Source: Marinospirillum insulare DSM 21763 (lineage in GTDB: Bacteria > Pseudomonadota > Gammaproteobacteria > Pseudomonadales > Halomonadaceae). From it: a stretch of DNA of 64,000 bases. The position numbers and the translations under genes were made by a program. Every line of letters begins with the position of its first letter. Positions within the stretch are counted from its first letter, which is position 1. The DNA lies in assembly GCF_000686905.1 (NCBI RefSeq), contig NZ_JMLW01000004.1:107512-171511 (forward strand), given 5' to 3'. Positions 25,980 through 35,522 of this stretch are shown piece after piece. Below the pieces are notes generated by a model. It was not told the origin of the DNA. It made no database searches and worked only from the letters and a program-made list of their open reading frames with translations.

Positions 25980-26417
25980 TCATTTAAGAGCATTACGCAA
26001 TAAATCAGATAAACGAATAACGCCTAGTAGATGATGCTGATCATCGACCACAGGAATGTCTTCAACCCGTCTTTCTGCTGGCTGCTGAAAAAGATCATGA
26101 CGATATAAGATATCATCTATTTTTTCATTATCACCAGCACACATTACCCTGTCACTCATATGATCTTCTACGCTACCCAAGGTAATTCGCTCAACCATTT
26201 CTCGCAAACTAAGGCTAGGGTTTAGCTTAGCCAGTAGCAAAGTTGTTACCTGCCAAAAACCTAAATGACCACGCACTTTCCCTTCATCATCCAAAATAAA
26301 TAAATCACGTCCTTCTGGATCATCTAATTACAATAAAGCCGCATCTTTAAGGCTAGATTCTCCAGTTATCGTTAATGGCTTAACTGGATGAATTTTCAAC
26401 CATTCACTTGTCTTCAT
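25980..26417 (-). pseudogene. CBS-domain protein, disrupted by a premature stop
   Basis: The frame opens at the ATG at 26417 (KTSEWLKIHPVKPLTITGES) and meets a TAA at 26328-26330, then continues as LDDPEGRDLFILDDEG and a complete CBS-like body (FWQVTTLLLAKLNPSL, ILYRHDLFQQPAERRVEDIP, HLLGVIRLSDLLRNALK). One C-to-T change from CAA would explain the stop. Translation could restart at an internal ATG at 26294 to give a 104-residue CBS protein. The ATG overlaps the end of the antiporter pseudogene (ATGA), so the two were an operon, as in other antiporter-CBS pairs. Confidence 0.82.
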
Positions 26418-26843
26418 TTACTAACCCTCTCTTGGTTATCAACTGCCTGCCCCAGCTCACCAGCTCGCGCCAAACCAAAACGTGTAGCCACTGCACCTAA
26501 GGTTTCAGTTAAAATTGTGCTAGCCGTAATAATATTAACCACTAGCAATGCTGAGTCTCCAAGGCTAGGTAGATTAGTTAACATTAATGCCATGCCTATG
26601 GCGACACCCCTTGTGGCAGCATCACCAAACCTACGTTATCGCTTATTACCCGCGGTGCTCCAGCCAAACGAGCACCCAACTTGGTTCCATAATTTGACCT
26701 GCAGCCCTTAATAAAAAATCAGGAGCAAAAGTGATTCCTGCCAATATATAGCCCACCACGCGTGGCATACGAAGCAGCTGACTAACCAGCACACCAAACA
26801 TTAAGCCAGTTAGCATTAATAAACCTACCAGCAAAATTTCCAT
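26414..26843 (-). pseudogene. Cation/proton antiporter (CPA2 type), internally deleted
   Basis: The minus strand starts with an intact CPA2 N-terminus (MEILLVGLLMLTGLMFGVLV, then RMPRVVGYILAGITFAPDFL) and ends with the last transmembrane helices of the same family (GLVMLPQG, then VAIGMALMLTNLPSLGDSA and a helix TASTILTETLGAVATRFG). The roughly 250 residues between are missing and two frame changes are needed to join the parts. A full protein would be near 400 aa. No function is expected. SD AAGGAG remains before the ATG. Confidence 0.85.
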
Positions 26844-26878
26844 TTCAGCTCCTTAATTCTGAGTTGAGTGGTTGAACT

Positions 26879-27361
26879 CTACTGGCCTTTGCCACAACCC
26901 CGACCTTTACTTTGTCCTTTGCCGCGCCCTGTACCTTTACCACGCCCACTTAAGCCTCGTCCTTCCACACAACGTTGAAAGGCAGGAAGATGCCGCTCTT
27001 GTGATGCTCGTTGTAAATTTTCTAACACCATTAAAATATCGCCACGCTCAGTGGCTGCAAATAACCTTTCATAAAGTTCTGCATTAGCAATTTCATCTTC
27101 AACACCAGCCTCACAAGCTTCTTGTAAGCTAGTAAAGCTAGCAATTTTTCTAGGATAGGGATTATCAGGAATCGGAACCCCATAACGCACAAACAATCTT
27201 TTAAGCGCTTCTATATGCCGCCCTTCGGCATCACGAATATTGCTAAAAGGACGCACTTCACCAAAGTCATTCAGTACCTGATCGTAAGTCGACCAAGCTT
27301 TGTACTCATCATCTAGTGCTTCGTGTAAAGCGTTAATTTCTGTTTCTGATAAATTAGGCAT
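26879..27361 (-). CDS. Ferritin-like (DUF2202-like) protein with basic Gly-rich tail
   Basis: 160 aa from the ATG at 27361, chosen for the SD GGGAGAG eight bases away; an earlier in-frame start at 27394 has no SD. Residues about 4-130 are four-helix-like, with repeated E/H patterns of ferritin-like proteins: EYKAWSTYDQVLNDFGEVRP, RDAEGRHIEALKRLF, DEIANAELYERLFA and QRASQERHLPAFQRC. The last ~30 residues are a Gly/Arg/Lys repeat (GRGKGTGRGKGQSKGRG). Such a tail could bind nucleic acid or metal-phosphate; this is inference. Metal binding is probable from the family but unproven. Confidence 0.72.
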   Translation of the reverse strand: MPNLSETEINALHEALDDEYKAWSTYDQVLNDFGEVRPFSNIRDAEGRHIEALKRLFVRYGVPIPDNPYPRKIASFTSLQEACEAGVEDEIANAELYERLFAATERGDILMVLENLQRASQERHLPAFQRCVEGRGLSGRGKGTGRGKGQSKGRGCGKGQ

Positions 27362-27525
27362 AGTTAAACTCTCCCAATACAAGCAACCAAACAAAACACC
27401 AACTTAAATTACTAATATAAAATATACACTAGCACTTTAAACTAACTTTAGGACATTTACCTTCTTACTAAATAGTTTTGGCTAGGTAGCGTAGAATAGG
27501 CTTCTTTTTTATTATCGGTATCCTT

Positions 27526-28938
27526 ATGAGTCTGTTTGCTAAGCCCCGTAAAAACTCAGCTAAAGCTAAAACCCCAGCTAAAAAACCTCAGCTGCCTAAA
27601 AATCCTACTATTCAAGATGAAAACTTAGCAGGCATGGCTATTTTGCGACTAAGCCATGAGGGCCGTGGTGTAGGCCGCAATGCCGCGGGTAAAACGGTAT
27701 TTGTTGAAGGTGCTTTGCCGGGTGAACGGGTTACTTACAAGGTGCGCTTTACACGCAGCCGTTACGATGAAGCCGTTTTAGATAAAGTTCTACAACCTTC
27801 GCCGCAACGCCAAGAACCCAAGTGTGAACACTATGGGGTGTGCGGTGGTTGTAATTTACAGCACTTACAAACAGCAGCCCAAGTTGCATTTAAGCAATCA
27901 CTGGTTGCTGAACTTATGCAGCAACCTGAAGAAACATTTCAGCCAGCCATTACCTCTCAGCCGTTTAGTTATCGTCGCAAAGCCCGCTTAGGTATTAAGT
28001 GGCGTAAAGACGGCAGCCTGTTATTAGGTTTTCGAGAAAAGTCATCGGCCTTTATTACCAATATTCTTCACTGCCCTATTCTTACTGAAAAGCTACAGCC
28101 TTTATTACCAGCCTTGCACAATTTTTTGCCCCGTTTAGAAGGTAAAAAGCATTTAGGGCACATTGAATTAGTAGCAGGTGAAAACCAAATTGGTGTGTTA
28201 GTGCGTTTACTGCGCCCTTTGGCACGTTTAACCCATAACGACCAAGGCTTATGGCAAACTTGGGCTAAAGAACAAGGCATTCTTTTATTACTACAAGATG
28301 AAGAGGGCTTTCATTCTTTAGACATTGAAACAGATGCTGATCTTGATAATCAGAATACGTCCAGTTTGTTTAGCTACCCACTAGAAGACCAAACCTTGTT
28401 TTTTGCGGGTAATGATTTTGTGCAGGTGAATGCCGCTGTTAATGAACAAATGGTACACCAGGCGTTAAGCTGGCTAGATTTACAAGGCAATGAAAAGGTT
28501 TTAGATCTTTTTTGTGGTTTTGGTAATTTTACCCTGCCCTTAGCTAAACAAACCTCACAGCTTGTAGGTGTGGAAGGTTCACCATCTTTAGTTGCTCGTG
28601 CCAAGGCTAATGCAAAACATAACCAACTCACTAACACCCAGTTTATTAGTGCTGACCTTAATTTGCCTTTAAAACAACAGGCTTGGCTAACAGAAGACAA
28701 CAATAGTTGGGATGTGGTTTTATTAGACCCTCCCAGGGCTGGGGCTGAAGCTATCTGTCAACAAATAGGTAAACTGGACGTAAAGAAACTCCTGTATATT
28801 TCCTGTAACCCAGCCACTTTAGCTAGAGATTCTGCTCTGCTGTTACAAGCGGGGTTTGAACTAAGCAAGCTAGGCATTATGGATATGTTCCCGCAAACTG
28901 CCCACGTTGAAAGCATGGCTTTGTTTGTGCAGCCCTAG
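27526..28938 (+). CDS. rlmD: 23S rRNA (uracil-5-)-methyltransferase RlmD
   Basis: SAM-dependent RNA m5U methyltransferase (RlmD/RumA), 470 aa, methylating 23S rRNA at U1939. TRAM domain about 45-105 (LSHEGRGVGRNAAGKTVFVE); then a [4Fe-4S] site CEHYGVCGGCNLQHL; the methyltransferase domain has VLDLFCGFGNFTLPLA and the catalytic cysteine region LLDPPRAGA ... ISCNPATLARD. The N-terminus has a Lys/Ala/Pro-rich extension of about 35 residues (PRKNSAKAKTPAKKPQLPK), longer than in E. coli. The gene stands alone ahead of trpGDC. Confidence 0.95.
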   Translation: MSLFAKPRKNSAKAKTPAKKPQLPKNPTIQDENLAGMAILRLSHEGRGVGRNAAGKTVFVEGALPGERVTYKVRFTRSRYDEAVLDKVLQPSPQRQEPKCEHYGVCGGCNLQHLQTAAQVAFKQSLVAELMQQPEETFQPAITSQPFSYRRKARLGIKWRKDGSLLLGFREKSSAFITNILHCPILTEKLQPLLPALHNFLPRLEGKKHLGHIELVAGENQIGVLVRLLRPLARLTHNDQGLWQTWAKEQGILLLLQDEEGFHSLDIETDADLDNQNTSSLFSYPLEDQTLFFAGNDFVQVNAAVNEQMVHQALSWLDLQGNEKVLDLFCGFGNFTLPLAKQTSQLVGVEGSPSLVARAKANAKHNQLTNTQFISADLNLPLKQQAWLTEDNNSWDVVLLDPPRAGAEAICQQIGKLDVKKLLYISCNPATLARDSALLLQAGFELSKLGIMDMFPQTAHVESMALFVQP

Positions 28939-29005
28939 TCAGCTTAATGTTAGAATGCTGCGCTTGCTTATACTTAACTTATAAATAAATAGCCGGATAA
29001 ACCCC

Positions 29006-29608
29006 ATGCTGTTGATGATCGACAACTTTGATAGCTTCACTTTTAATATTGTGCAGTACCTTGCCGAGCTAGGTGCAGAGGTACGTGTAGAGCGTAATAA
29101 CGCCATCACACTAGAACAAATTGAAGCCATGCAACCTAGCCACTTGGTTATTTCGCCTGGCCCCTGCACACCGAATGAAGCGGGTATTTCTGTTGCCGCT
29201 ATTCAACACTTTGCTGGCAAAATTCCAATTTTGGGTGTTTGTTTAGGCCACCAGTCTATCGCCCAAGCTTTTGGTGGCCAGGTGGTGAGGGCACCTCAGG
29301 TAATGCACGGTAAAACGTCTTTAATTGAACACGAAAACACCGGGGTTTTTAGTGGCCTAGAAAACCCTCTTTTAGTTACTCGTTACCACTCCTTGGTGGT
29401 AGAAGAAGCTAGCCTTCCCGACTGTTTAGAAGTCACTTCGCGCGTTATAGCCGACGACCCAACACCCGGGCTAATTATGGGCATTAAACATAAAACGCTA
29501 GACATTGAAGGGGTACAGTTTCACCCAGAATCAATTATGTCGCACCAAGGCCACCAACTATTAAAAAACTTCTTGGAGAAAAAGAATGGATATGAAGCAA
29601 GCCATTGA
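29006..29608 (+). CDS. trpG: Anthranilate synthase glutaminase subunit TrpG (PabA-like)
   Basis: Class I glutamine amidotransferase, 200 aa, supplying ammonia for anthranilate (and possibly p-aminobenzoate) synthesis. Catalytic Cys in [15 protein letters not shown]; the His-Glu pair in [11 protein letters not shown]-terminus [20 protein letters not shown]. No trpE or pabB is adjacent; the downstream trpD overlaps by 23 bases, so trpGDC is one transcript as in Pseudomonas. SD weak (CCGGATAAACCCC). Confidence 0.95.
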   Translation: MLLMIDNFDSFTFNIVQYLAELGAEVRVERNNAITLEQIEAMQPSHLVISPGPCTPNEAGISVAAIQHFAGKIPILGVCLGHQSIAQAFGGQVVRAPQVMHGKTSLIEHENTGVFSGLENPLLVTRYHSLVVEEASLPDCLEVTSRVIADDPTPGLIMGIKHKTLDIEGVQFHPESIMSHQGHQLLKNFLEKKNGYEASH

Positions 29609-30605
29609 CGCTATTTCACGTTTTAAAGATTTATCACGCGAAGAAATGCACGATGTAATGCACTTAATTATGACTGGGCAATCGACCCCCGCCCAAATGG
29701 CTGGCTTTTTAGTTGGTTTACGCATGAAGGGCGAAACAGTCGAAGAAATTACTGCCGCTGCTGAAGTCATGCGTAACCTTGCCACCCCAATTAATATTGA
29801 ATCTGAACAGCTGGTTGATATAGTCGGTACGGGTGGTGATGGTGCTAATCTGTTCAATGTTTCAACCTGTACTTCCCTCGTTGTTGCTGCCGCAGGTGGC
29901 AAGGTTGCTAAACACGGTAACCGTTCTGTATCTTCTTCTAGTGGCAGTGCCGACCTATTAGATTTTGCAGGTGTCAATCTAAACCTTACCCCAGACCAAG
30001 TTGCCCGTTGTGTTAACGAGATGGGTGTAGGTTTTATGTTTGCACCCCAGTTCCATACTGCCATGAGACATGCTGTTGCTGTTCGTGGTGATTTGGGCAT
30101 ACGCACTATTTTTAACACCCTAGGCCCACTTACCAACCCTGCAGGCGCCAAACATCAACTACTCGGTGTTTATACGGCAAAATTAGTTAAGCCACTAGCC
30201 AAGGTGTTAGGCAATCTTGGTCTAACCCATGCACTGGTTGTGAGTAGTGACGATGGCTTAGATGAAATTTCAATTGCTGCACCTACCCATGTTGCTGAGT
30301 ATCGTAACGGCCGAGTCATTGAGTATGTTATTAAACCTGAAGATTTTGGCCTACAACCTCATTCACTCGACCCCTTGCGTGTTAACTCATCAGAAGAATC
30401 CTTTAACCTAGTTAAACAGGTTCTAAACAACGAACCAGGGGTAGCTCGTGATATGGTACTGCTCAATGCTGGTGCAGCGCTTTTTGCTGCTGATGTAGCT
30501 GAATCAATTATTGAAGGTGTAGCTATGGCACAAGATGCATTGGCATCGGGCCAAGCTGCTGAGAAACTAAAGGTTCTGGTGAATTTCACCCAGAGCCTTG
30601 CCTGA
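29586..30605 (+). CDS. trpD: Anthranilate phosphoribosyltransferase TrpD
   Basis: Second step of tryptophan synthesis: joins anthranilate to PRPP. 339 aa. The PRPP-binding glycine loop [14 protein letters not shown] and the [19 protein letters not shown] segment are present; the latter reads SSSSGSAD where most enzymes have SSKSGSAD. Start ATG with SD GGAG inside the trpG tail, overlapping it by 23 bases. Followed by trpC after 14 bases. Confidence 0.96.
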   Translation: MDMKQAIDAISRFKDLSREEMHDVMHLIMTGQSTPAQMAGFLVGLRMKGETVEEITAAAEVMRNLATPINIESEQLVDIVGTGGDGANLFNVSTCTSLVVAAAGGKVAKHGNRSVSSSSGSADLLDFAGVNLNLTPDQVARCVNEMGVGFMFAPQFHTAMRHAVAVRGDLGIRTIFNTLGPLTNPAGAKHQLLGVYTAKLVKPLAKVLGNLGLTHALVVSSDDGLDEISIAAPTHVAEYRNGRVIEYVIKPEDFGLQPHSLDPLRVNSSEESFNLVKQVLNNEPGVARDMVLLNAGAALFAADVAESIIEGVAMAQDALASGQAAEKLKVLVNFTQSLA

Positions 30606-30619
30606 AAAGGGTTTTAATT

Positions 30620-31423
30620 ATGTCGAATGACACCCCCACTATTTTAAAGAAAATTGTACAGCGCAAACATGAAGAAGTGGCAGAGCGCAGCCAAGTAACG
30701 CCTATAAAAGAACTTTATAAAACAGCAGAAAAGGCTAGGTCTCCACGCCTATTTACTCAAGCCATGTTAGATAAAGCCGCTACAGGTCAACCAGCTGTTA
30801 TTGCAGAAATAAAAAAAGCTTCTCCTAGTAAAGGCATACTGCGTGAAAACTTTATTCCTGCTGAAATAGCCTTACGTTATGAAGACTGTGGTGCAACTTG
30901 CCTATCAATTTTAACTGATAGAGACTTCTTTCAAGGGCAAGAAAAATTTTTAATGGAGGCCCGCGCAGCTTCTAGCCTGCCAGTTATACGCAAAGATTTT
31001 ATCGTTGATCCTTACCAAGTGGTTGAAGCACGCGCTATCAATGCAGATTGTATTTTATTAATTGCTGCTTGCTTAACTGATAAGCAAATGAGTGAACTCA
31101 ACTTGTTGGCTCATGAGCTAGGCATGGATGTATTAATAGAAGTACATAATCGTGCTGAGCTAGATCGTGCGCTACAAGTTCCCAACCGTTTAATTGGTAT
31201 CAATAACCGTGACCTACATACCTTTGAGGTAAAGCTAGAACACACATGGGACTTGCTACCCTTTATACCAGAAGACAGGTTGGTGATTACTGAAAGCGGT
31301 ATTTTAAACCGCGAAGATGTAACGGCTATGCAAGCCCATCAAGTGAATGCTTTTTTAGTGGGTGAAGCCTTTATGCGAGCAGAAGACCCAGGCAAAGCTC
31401 TAAAAGAACTTTTCTTTTCTTAA
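30620..31423 (+). CDS. trpC: Indole-3-glycerol-phosphate synthase TrpC
   Basis: TIM-barrel enzyme closing the indole ring. 267 aa, stand-alone (not fused to TrpF). Active-site motifs: [49 protein letters not shown] and ITESGI with the barrel glycine LVGEAFM. Last gene of trpGDC; transcription of the dms operon begins beyond it. Confidence 0.97.
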   Translation: MSNDTPTILKKIVQRKHEEVAERSQVTPIKELYKTAEKARSPRLFTQAMLDKAATGQPAVIAEIKKASPSKGILRENFIPAEIALRYEDCGATCLSILTDRDFFQGQEKFLMEARAASSLPVIRKDFIVDPYQVVEARAINADCILLIAACLTDKQMSELNLLAHELGMDVLIEVHNRAELDRALQVPNRLIGINNRDLHTFEVKLEHTWDLLPFIPEDRLVITESGILNREDVTAMQAHQVNAFLVGEAFMRAEDPGKALKELFFS

Positions 31424-31446
31424 GTTGCCTTTCATTCACTTGTTTA

Positions 31447-31460
31447 TTGACCTGAGTCAA
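31447..31460. promoter_or_regulatory. FNR/ANR-type palindrome upstream of dmsA
   Basis: TTGACCTGAGTCAA is a perfect inverted repeat with the FNR spacing (TTGAC-N4-GTCAA), one base off consensus in each half. It ends 100 bases upstream of dmsA, which fits activation of an anaerobic reductase. A Crp/Vfr protein could also read a related sequence, but TTGAC is FNR-like. Confidence 0.65.
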
Positions 31461-31559
31461 ACTTACCTAAGCTCTTCTTGTTAGGCTGGGAATAGTGATC
31501 TAAATGTTTAATATATAGCATTTTTTCAATCTATCTCTCTATCTCGAGGAGCCTCATCC

Positions 31560-34025
31560 ATGACAAACCATCCTGCTGACCCTAGTCGCCGTGGTTTACT
31601 TAAAGGCATGGCTGGAGTTGCTGCTCTAGCTTCTGCACCTTTACCTTTTCAAAAAGCTCAGGCTAACACCAACCCATCCGCTAGCCATTCACCCGCTGGT
31701 CAATTTGATGACACAACTAAGCGTACTTGGAGTGCTTGTACGGTTAACTGTGGTAGTCGCTGCCCCTTACAAATGACCACCCAAAATGGTCAAATTCTTT
31801 ATGTAGAATCCGATGACACAGGCACAGATACCTACGGCGAAGACCACCAAGTAAGAGCCTGTTTACGTGGTCGCTCTATGCGCCAGCGTGTTTATGCACC
31901 AGACCGCTTAAAGTACCCTATGCGTCGTGTAGGTAAGCGTGGCGAAGGTAAATTTGAGCGTATTAGTTGGGACGAAGCTTTTAAAGACATAGCCGACAAC
32001 CTCAAACGCATTAGTAAAGACTATGGCAATGAAGCCATTTACTTAAACTATGGTACAGGTACTTTAGGTGGCACAGTCACTAAATCTTGGCCACCTGCCG
32101 GCTCGCTTATTGCCCGCTTAATGAATTGCCACGGTGGTTACCTAAACCACTATGGTGACTACTCCACCGCACAAATTGCGGCTGGCTTAAACTACACCTA
32201 CGGTGGTTGGGCTAGTGGAAACAGTATTTCAGATATCGAAAATACTAAGCTAATTGTTCAGTTTGGTAATAACCCTGCAGAAACTCGTATGAGTGGCGGT
32301 GGCATTACCTATTATTTGCAAGAAGCAAAAAAGCGTTCTAATGCACGTTTAATTGTGATTGACCCGCGCTATACAGATACTGCGCTAGGTAAAGAAGATC
32401 AATGGATTCCAATTCGACCAGGCACTGATGCTGCCTTAGTCAATGGTCTAGCTTATGTAATGATTACCGAAGACTTGGTTGACCAAGCTTTCTTAGATAA
32501 GTATTGCGTAGGTTACGATCAAAAAACCTTACCTGCAGATGCGCCAGCTAATAGCCATTACAAAGCTTATATTCTAGGTGAAGGTGATGACCAAACACCT
32601 AAAACGCCTGAATGGGCAAGCCAGCACACAGGCATTCCTGTAGCCACTATAGTTCAGCTAGCGCGTGAAATTGGCCAAGCCAAGCCTTGCTACATAGCTC
32701 AAGGTTGGGGACCACAACGTAGCCGTAACGGTGAAAACATTTCTCGTGCCATTGCGATGTTGCCGATCCTTACTGGTAACGTAGGTATTCAAGGTGGTAA
32801 CAGTGGAGCGCGTGAGTCTAGTTATGCCATTCCTTTCCAGCGCTTCCCAACTCTGAGTAACCCTATAAAAACCAGCATTTCCATGTTCACTTGGACAGAT
32901 GCTATTTTGCGTGGTGAGGAAATGACTGCCACTGCCGATGGTGTACGCGGCAAAGACAAACTTGATGCACCCATTAAGTTTATTTGGAACTACGCTAGTA
33001 ACTGCTTAATAAACCAGCACGGTGGCATTAACCGTACTCGCGAAATTCTAGGTGATGAGTCTCGCTGCGAAATGATCGTAGTAATAGACAACCACATGAC
33101 TTCAAGTGCTGAATGGGCTGATTTAGTCCTACCCGACTTAACCACCTCCGAACAAATGGACTTTGCTGCCGATGCAAACTTCGGCAATATGAACCTAGTT
33201 ATTTTCTGTGACCAGGTCATTAAACCACTTTTTGAGTGTCGCTCCATTTACGATATTTGTAGCGGTGTGGCTAAAGCCTTAGGTGATTACCAAGGCGAAT
33301 CAGTTTTCGATAAGTTCACTGAAGGCCGCACTCAAGAAGAATGGTTAAGGCATATTTACGCAGTGACTCGTGCTAAAGACCCTAGCTTCCCTAGCTTTGA
33401 AGAGTTCCGTGAAATGGGCATCATTAAGCGCCGTGATCCCAATGGCCACTTTATTGCCTATAAGGGTTTCCGCGATAACCCTAAAGCCAATCCCTTAAGC
33501 ACGCCCACTGGCAAAATTGAAATCTACTCGCAAGCCTTGGCTGAGATAGCTGCCACTTGGCAACTGCCGGAAGGCGATGCAATTACCGCCCTACCCGAAC
33601 ACGTTTCTACCCTAGATGGTTGGGACGATGAAAAACGTAAAGAGCTTCCTTTACAATTAATTGGCTTTCACTATAAAGCACGTACCCACTCAACTTATGG
33701 CAACGTAGAACTACTTAAAGCGGCTAACCCACAAGAGGTTTGGATTCATCCCCTAGATGCTGATTCACGTGGCATTAAGCATGGCGATCTGGTTAATCTA
33801 AAAAATGATTACGGTGAAACCTTCACTCAAGCCAAGGTTACTCCTCGTATTATGCCGGGTGTTGTCGCCTTATCAGAAGGCGCTTGGTACCAACCGAACC
33901 AAAAAGGTGTAGATACCCAAGGTTCGTTTAACGTACTAGCAACCCAAGCTCCCTCCCCTTTAGCCAAGGGCAACCCATCACACACCAACTTGGTAGAAAT
34001 CAAGTTATTGGCTGCTAAAGCTTAA
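31560..34025 (+). CDS. dmsA: DMSO-reductase-type molybdopterin oxidoreductase, catalytic subunit
   Basis: Periplasmic Mo-bisPGD enzyme, 821 aa. The N-terminus has a Tat signal (SRRGLLKGMAGVAALAS). The [4Fe-4S] cysteines are SACTVNCGSRCPLQ and CLRGRS. The serine in NHYGDYSTAQIAAGLNY aligns with the Mo-ligand serine of DmsA, so it belongs to the DMSO/TMAO/selenate-type reductases. C-terminal domain with HPLDADSRGIKHGDLVNL. It would reduce an S- or N-oxide or similar acceptor using menaquinol/ubiquinol through DmsBC. Substrate not certain. Strong SD GAGGAG. Confidence 0.92.
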   Translation: MTNHPADPSRRGLLKGMAGVAALASAPLPFQKAQANTNPSASHSPAGQFDDTTKRTWSACTVNCGSRCPLQMTTQNGQILYVESDDTGTDTYGEDHQVRACLRGRSMRQRVYAPDRLKYPMRRVGKRGEGKFERISWDEAFKDIADNLKRISKDYGNEAIYLNYGTGTLGGTVTKSWPPAGSLIARLMNCHGGYLNHYGDYSTAQIAAGLNYTYGGWASGNSISDIENTKLIVQFGNNPAETRMSGGGITYYLQEAKKRSNARLIVIDPRYTDTALGKEDQWIPIRPGTDAALVNGLAYVMITEDLVDQAFLDKYCVGYDQKTLPADAPANSHYKAYILGEGDDQTPKTPEWASQHTGIPVATIVQLAREIGQAKPCYIAQGWGPQRSRNGENISRAIAMLPILTGNVGIQGGNSGARESSYAIPFQRFPTLSNPIKTSISMFTWTDAILRGEEMTATADGVRGKDKLDAPIKFIWNYASNCLINQHGGINRTREILGDESRCEMIVVIDNHMTSSAEWADLVLPDLTTSEQMDFAADANFGNMNLVIFCDQVIKPLFECRSIYDICSGVAKALGDYQGESVFDKFTEGRTQEEWLRHIYAVTRAKDPSFPSFEEFREMGIIKRRDPNGHFIAYKGFRDNPKANPLSTPTGKIEIYSQALAEIAATWQLPEGDAITALPEHVSTLDGWDDEKRKELPLQLIGFHYKARTHSTYGNVELLKAANPQEVWIHPLDADSRGIKHGDLVNLKNDYGETFTQAKVTPRIMPGVVALSEGAWYQPNQKGVDTQGSFNVLATQAPSPLAKGNPSHTNLVEIKLLAAKA

Positions 34026-34060
34026 TTAGCAGAGTGACCCTTTTGTAGGAGGAGAGAAAG

Positions 34061-34681
34061 ATGACTCAACAACACGGTTTTTATATAGATACTGAAAAAT
34101 GCACGGGTTGTAAAACCTGTGAACTCGCTTGTAAAGATTACAAAGACTTAGGAACAGCAGTTAATTATCGTCGAATTTATGAGTACACAGGTGGCGACTG
34201 GCATCAAGATGCTGCTGGCTGTTGGATTCCCGATATTTTTTCTTACTATGTTTCTATGGCTTGTAACCACTGCAACAACCCTGCCTGTGCAAGCGTTTGC
34301 CCAACGGGTGCTATGCACAAACGTGACGATGGTTTCGTACTTGTAGCAGAAGACATTTGTATTGGCTGTCGCCATTGTGAATCGGCCTGCCCTTATGGTG
34401 CGCCACAATACAATGCTGAAAAACGCAATATGACTAAGTGCGATGGTTGTTATGAGCGGGTAGGCGAAGGTAAACAACCCATCTGTGTTGAATCTTGCCC
34501 ACTTAGAGCCATCGATTTTGGCCCTATGGATGAGCTAACAGAGAAGTACGGCTATCAGCGTGATATAGCGCCTTTACCGCCTTCGCATTTAACTCAGCCT
34601 AATTTAATTATTCGTTTAAACCCTAATGCTAAATCAACTGGCTCTCGTGCTGGCAAGTTAGCTAACCCGCAGGAGGTCTAA
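34061..34681 (+). CDS. dmsB: DmsB-type [4Fe-4S] electron-transfer subunit
   Basis: 206 aa with four cysteine clusters: CTGCKTCELACKDYKDL, CNHCNNPACASVCPTGAMHK, CIGCRHCESACPYGAP and CDGCYERVGEGKQPICVESC. It carries electrons from the membrane subunit to the molybdenum subunit. No signal peptide; it should be co-exported with DmsA. SD AGGAGGAG. Lies between dmsA and dmsC (stop and next ATG separated by two bases). Confidence 0.95.
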   Translation: MTQQHGFYIDTEKCTGCKTCELACKDYKDLGTAVNYRRIYEYTGGDWHQDAAGCWIPDIFSYYVSMACNHCNNPACASVCPTGAMHKRDDGFVLVAEDICIGCRHCESACPYGAPQYNAEKRNMTKCDGCYERVGEGKQPICVESCPLRAIDFGPMDELTEKYGYQRDIAPLPPSHLTQPNLIIRLNPNAKSTGSRAGKLANPQEV

Positions 34682-34683
34682 CC

Positions 34684-35517
34684 ATGGCTAAGGACTTTCC
34701 CCTAGTAATCTTTACCCTGCTGCAACAAATGGCAACCGGTGGTTTTATTATTTTAGCTTTGCTTTTATTAACCAAAGCCATCGATCAAAATAATCGCTTA
34801 CAGCTTTCTAAGCGGTTGCTGGTTATTGTCATTTTAAGTGGCTTGGCTCTGATGACCTCAACCCTGCACTTAGGTCACCCTTTCCGTGGTCCTAACGTGC
34901 TTTTTGGGTTAGGTCGTAGTTGGTTAAGTAATGAAGTCATTATTACTGGTTTATTCTTTGGCTCAGTTGCCAGCTATTGGTTGATGTCTTGGCGTTTTCC
35001 AGAGTGGGCTAACCTTAAGCAACTTAGCCTAATTGTTGGTCTGCTTAGTGGGCTAGCTGGGCTGTCTGCTATGTCGCTAACCTACATGATTTACACAGTG
35101 CCCGTTTGGGATACTTGGCATACCGCCGCTAGCTTCTTTACTACGGCATTAACTGCAGGCGCACTACTGGCCTTGTTAATTTCACAATCACTGGCAGGTG
35201 AGAAACCAACTCAGTTTATTCATTTAGTAGGTTTAATTGGGCTGATAAGTTGCGCCTTAGTAATGGCAATGCAGGCACAATACTGGGGTGGTGTTAGTAG
35301 TGCAGTTACCACACCAGTAGAACAGTTTCCTGGTTACGCTAGCTGGATGCTAACCCGCGCTGCTTTGCTACTTTTAGCTGCTTTAGTTTGGCTGGCAGTT
35401 TTAATCACCCGCAAGACTTCTTCTTTCGTTATATTCCTCACCTTAGCCCTAGTGCTAATTGCTGAAGGTATGGGGCGTGTAGTATTTTACGGCGTACACA
35501 TGACAGCAGGGCTATAA
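34684..35517 (+). CDS. dmsC: DmsC-type membrane anchor
   Basis: 277 aa polytopic protein with about eight hydrophobic segments, e.g. LLLTKAIDQNNRLQL flanked by helices, and STLHLGHPFRGPNVLFGLGR, which is the conserved DmsC segment with His and Arg near the quinol site. Anchors DmsAB to the membrane and oxidises quinol. Very good SD (AGGAGG) before the ATG. Confidence 0.92.
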   Translation: MAKDFPLVIFTLLQQMATGGFIILALLLLTKAIDQNNRLQLSKRLLVIVILSGLALMTSTLHLGHPFRGPNVLFGLGRSWLSNEVIITGLFFGSVASYWLMSWRFPEWANLKQLSLIVGLLSGLAGLSAMSLTYMIYTVPVWDTWHTAASFFTTALTAGALLALLISQSLAGEKPTQFIHLVGLIGLISCALVMAMQAQYWGGVSSAVTTPVEQFPGYASWMLTRAALLLLAALVWLAVLITRKTSSFVIFLTLALVLIAEGMGRVVFYGVHMTAGL

Positions 35518-35522
35518 CTTAA

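Noticed and set aside
26388..26711. 107-aa plus-strand frame opposite the antiporter
   Set aside because: It is the shadow of the antiporter/CBS pseudogenes; those give clear family similarity on the minus strand.
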